Under the pieces are notes generated by a model, which worked only from the letters and a program-made list of their open reading frames with translations, ran no database searches and had not been told where the DNA came from. A stretch of DNA of 16,997 nt, from contig CAYFUR010000080.1 in the NCBI GenBank assembly GCA_964346275.1, forward strand, positions 1-16,997, written 5' to 3'. Each line of letters opens with the position of its first letter. Position 1 is the first letter of the stretch. This DNA is from CAYFUR01 sp964346275 (GTDB lineage: Bacteria; Sumerlaeota; Sumerlaeia; SLMS01). Of this stretch, positions 15,242 to 16,997 are shown piece after piece. Made by a program: the position numbers and the translations under genes.

Positions 15242-16555
15242 ATGAAGGTATCTCGCCACACCCAGGCGTTGGCCCTTGCGGGTGCGCTCGCCCTCGCGGC
15301 GGCAACCGGCCATGGCCAATGGCCCCAAATCCATTTGGATTCATCCAACCACGCCACCACGGGCGCCCCGGCATCCGTAACCGATTTGACCACCGGCCCT
15401 CAGTTCACCACCGGGGCCCAGGATCTGCCCGCCGGGGTCCGCCCGATCATCGCCGGCGGCCAGGTCTTCGCCGTCGCCACCCAGTCGTCGCCGTCCGAGC
15501 GCATCTGGATCAAATCCTTCAACGCGGCGGACCTCGCCCCGGAGGACGAAAGCGCCGATCTCGACACCGGAAACTCCGTCAGCTTTGGCTCTGTCACGGC
15601 CCCCGCCGCCGATGGACCCAACGGCTGGCTCTATTTCATGTCCGGCTCCACGGCCTATCGGCTGGCCACATCGGACCTTTCCACCGATTGGAGCACCACC
15701 ATCGACGCCTCGAACACCAGCGCCGATGCCGATGCGCACTATGGCAACGTGAACGCCAGCCCAATCATCGCCGATGGCCATGTCTATATTAAGACTTACG
15801 ACGACGGCTTTTCCACGGAGGGCGCACAGGTCGTTTCCCTCGACCAGGCCACCGGTGCCGTCGAGTGGTATGCGAAAGTGGGCGGTCGCGGCACAGCCAC
15901 TGGTGTCTATATTCCCGGCACCACGCCGCTTTTTGTCACGGACAGCCAGAGCACCACCGAAGATGTGGTGCTGAAGGCCTACGACCCCGACTCGACCGGC
16001 GCGGCAACAGCGGCGTGGACCTCCGCTGCCCTCAATGTCACGACCGGATTCCACGGCCAATGGGTTGAGCCGATATTCGCCAACAGCAAGATCTACGGCG
16101 TCACCACCGACGTGGCCTTTCCCGGCCCGGCGGCCGGACGCCTTTACCAGATCAACCCGTCCGATGGCACGCTCGACTGGAACGTGGGCGTTGTCGGCGC
16201 GGATGTTCCGCCGGTCTTGTTGGGCGGTTCGCTTTACGTCCTCCACTCCAATGGCGAGATTCGCCAGTATGATCCGGCGGACGGTTCGCAGATCGGCACC
16301 GGCGCGTCGGTCGCGGCGAGCCCCTTCCGCGATTACTGGGCGGCTTCGAGCGACGGCATCTATCTGTCCATTTCCGGCAGCGGCCTGCGCTTCTTCGATC
16401 TTGCGGTTTCCGAGCAGAGCGCCAGCCCGGCCACAACTTACGCCGGACCGACAACCGTGGACCCATCCACCGGATACGTCTATACGCATGACGAAAGCGG
16501 CGGCCTCGCCCTCTTCACCGGCACCACCAGCGTGCGCGACTTTCTCCTCTATTGA
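15242..16555 (+). CDS. Exported PQQ-repeat-type beta-propeller protein, B12-riboswitch controlled
   Basis: A 437-residue protein. ATG 15242 has AGGGAG eight bases upstream. Residues 1-26 form a Sec signal (basic start, core ALALAGALALAAATG, cleavage near GHG|QW). The rest is a series of propeller blades of the PQQ-like type: GWLYFMSGSTAYRLATSDL, GHVYIKTYDD with VVSLDQATGAVEWYAKVGG, KIYGVTTDV with RLYQINPSDGTLDWNVGVVG, SLYVLHSNGEIRQYDPADG, GIYLSISGSGLRFFDL and GYVYTHDESGGLALF. The WxxxxG pattern of such repeats is partly kept, and this fold usually serves binding rather than PQQ catalysis. No enzyme motif or lipobox is seen; it should be periplasmic or secreted. Its expression is presumably repressed by cobalamin through the leader riboswitch, which suggests a part in corrinoid uptake or in replacing a B12-dependent process; this is inference. 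Confidence 0.88.
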   Translation: MKVSRHTQALALAGALALAAATGHGQWPQIHLDSSNHATTGAPASVTDLTTGPQFTTGAQDLPAGVRPIIAGGQVFAVATQSSPSERIWIKSFNAADLAPEDESADLDTGNSVSFGSVTAPAADGPNGWLYFMSGSTAYRLATSDLSTDWSTTIDASNTSADADAHYGNVNASPIIADGHVYIKTYDDGFSTEGAQVVSLDQATGAVEWYAKVGGRGTATGVYIPGTTPLFVTDSQSTTEDVVLKAYDPDSTGAATAAWTSAALNVTTGFHGQWVEPIFANSKIYGVTTDVAFPGPAAGRLYQINPSDGTLDWNVGVVGADVPPVLLGGSLYVLHSNGEIRQYDPADGSQIGTGASVAASPFRDYWAASSDGIYLSISGSGLRFFDLAVSEQSASPATTYAGPTTVDPSTGYVYTHDESGGLALFTGTTSVRDFLLY

Positions 16556-16564
16556 TCAACGATT

Positions 16565-16590
16565 GCGGAGAGGCCCCGCGGCCTCTCCGC
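16565..16590 (+). terminator. Strong stem-loop between the two exported-protein genes
   Basis: Perfect 11-bp stem GCGGAGAGGCC (16565-16575) with GGCCTCTCCGC (16580-16590) and loop CCGC, nine bases after the stop codon. No T tract follows; the next bases are ATCCCACGGAG, which include the ribosome site of the next gene. It may attenuate read-through or protect the upstream mRNA, setting different levels for the two proteins. Confidence 0.5.
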
Positions 16591-16606
16591 ATCCCACGGA
16601 GTTTTC

Positions 16607-16997
16607 ATGAAAGCAGTTCCTGCCATTCTCCTGGCGCCATTGATTCCGGCGGCACTCCTTCTGCCGGGGATCTCCCGGGCCGCCGATTTTGCCGCGCCCG
16701 TTGCGGTGACGGACGGCTCCGGCAATGACCAGCTTGCCCGGAATCCGGGCCACTGCGCCGCTTTTGATTCCCTCGGGCGCCTTCACCTCGTTTACTGGCA
16801 GGGGGGCGTCCGCACGAGCGAGACCACCCCCAGCTTTGTGTATCACACGCGCTGGGATCCGGTTGATGGCTGGTCCGCGCCGGTCATACTCGATAATTCT
16901 GAATCCGGCGGGGCCCATATCGGCGGGCGCCGCCCCTCCCCTCGGGGTCCCGCCGGCGGCACCGTTTTTCTCCCCGGGCCCGACCACCGCCCCTCCA
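16607..16997 (+). CDS. Exported protein, possibly sialidase/BNR-type propeller, 5' part
   Basis: Open frame of 130 codons running off the right edge. ATG 16607 has GGAG at 16598-16601, five bases upstream. Residues 1-26 are a Sec signal (MKAVPAILLAPLIPAALLLP, cleavage near SRA|AD). What follows, with DSLGRLHLVYWQ and FVYHTRWDPVDGWSAPVILD, has the look of BNR/sialidase-like or similar beta-propeller repeats: a strand ending in VYW, then a tryptophan-rich WSAP strand. No catalytic residues can be judged. It lies 51 bases after the PQQ-type propeller gene, so it probably shares the B12-controlled transcript. The last 25 residues are unusually rich in Pro, Gly and Arg (GGRRPSPRGPAGG) and may contain sequencing errors near the edge of the assembled sequence. 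Confidence 0.7.
   Translation, partial: MKAVPAILLAPLIPAALLLPGISRAADFAAPVAVTDGSGNDQLARNPGHCAAFDSLGRLHLVYWQGGVRTSETTPSFVYHTRWDPVDGWSAPVILDNSESGGAHIGGRRPSPRGPAGGTVFLPGPDHRPS

Noticed and set aside
15341..16489. Leftward open frame of 382 codons
   Set aside because: Antisense to the exported propeller gene, which has a signal peptide, a ribosome site and recognisable repeats.
1..16997. tRNA, rRNA, CRISPR array, insertion sequence, attachment site or origin
   Set aside because: No cloverleaf-like segment, regularly spaced direct repeat, transposase motif or DnaA-box cluster was seen when reading both strands; no search software was run.

Overview
The window is a stretch of GC-rich bacterial DNA (about 60 % G+C by eye, not counted) from a Gram-negative-type bacterium. 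Lipoprotein and Sec signal peptides, several exported beta-propeller proteins, an FHA-GAF-sigma54 activator and a membrane protein with a pseudopilin-like C-terminus would fit a planctomycete or Hydrogenedentes-like lineage. That placement is inference; there is no rRNA or other decisive marker here. I see no phage, IS, CRISPR or tRNA signals, so this looks like chromosomal sequence.

Left part (1-3868): a leftward pair, namely the start of an exported TolB/PD40-like propeller protein (running off the left edge) preceded by an unrecognised 342-residue protein. It is divergent from a rightward S9-family peptidase that carries a lipobox. Middle left (3869-6771): a GNRA-loop hairpin separates the peptidase from the convergent scpA-scpB operon (chromosome condensation). 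Divergent from scpA are a DJ-1/PfpI-family protein and a small two-TM coiled-coil protein.

Centre (6772-7127): a 356-base gap that is far from empty. It holds three consecutive stem-loops, the last (read leftward) followed by a T tract, a possible 31-codon leftward ORF and a perfect 21-base palindrome. This looks like a small leftward transcription unit divergent from the following regulator.

Right of centre (7128-14709): an FHA-GAF-AAA+-Fis sigma54 activator, translationally coupled (ATGA) to a SAM-dependent methyltransferase, then biosynthetic arginine decarboxylase (polyamine synthesis), an eight-TM protein with a GspG-like C-terminus, and an overlapping NAD(P)-binding epimerase-like protein.

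Right end (14710-16997): a clear cobalamin riboswitch, a terminator-like hairpin in its long leader, then two exported proteins: a PQQ-repeat-type beta-propeller and the start of a second exported protein that may also be a propeller. This B12-controlled exported pair is the most unusual part of the window and may belong to a corrinoid acquisition locus continuing off the right edge.
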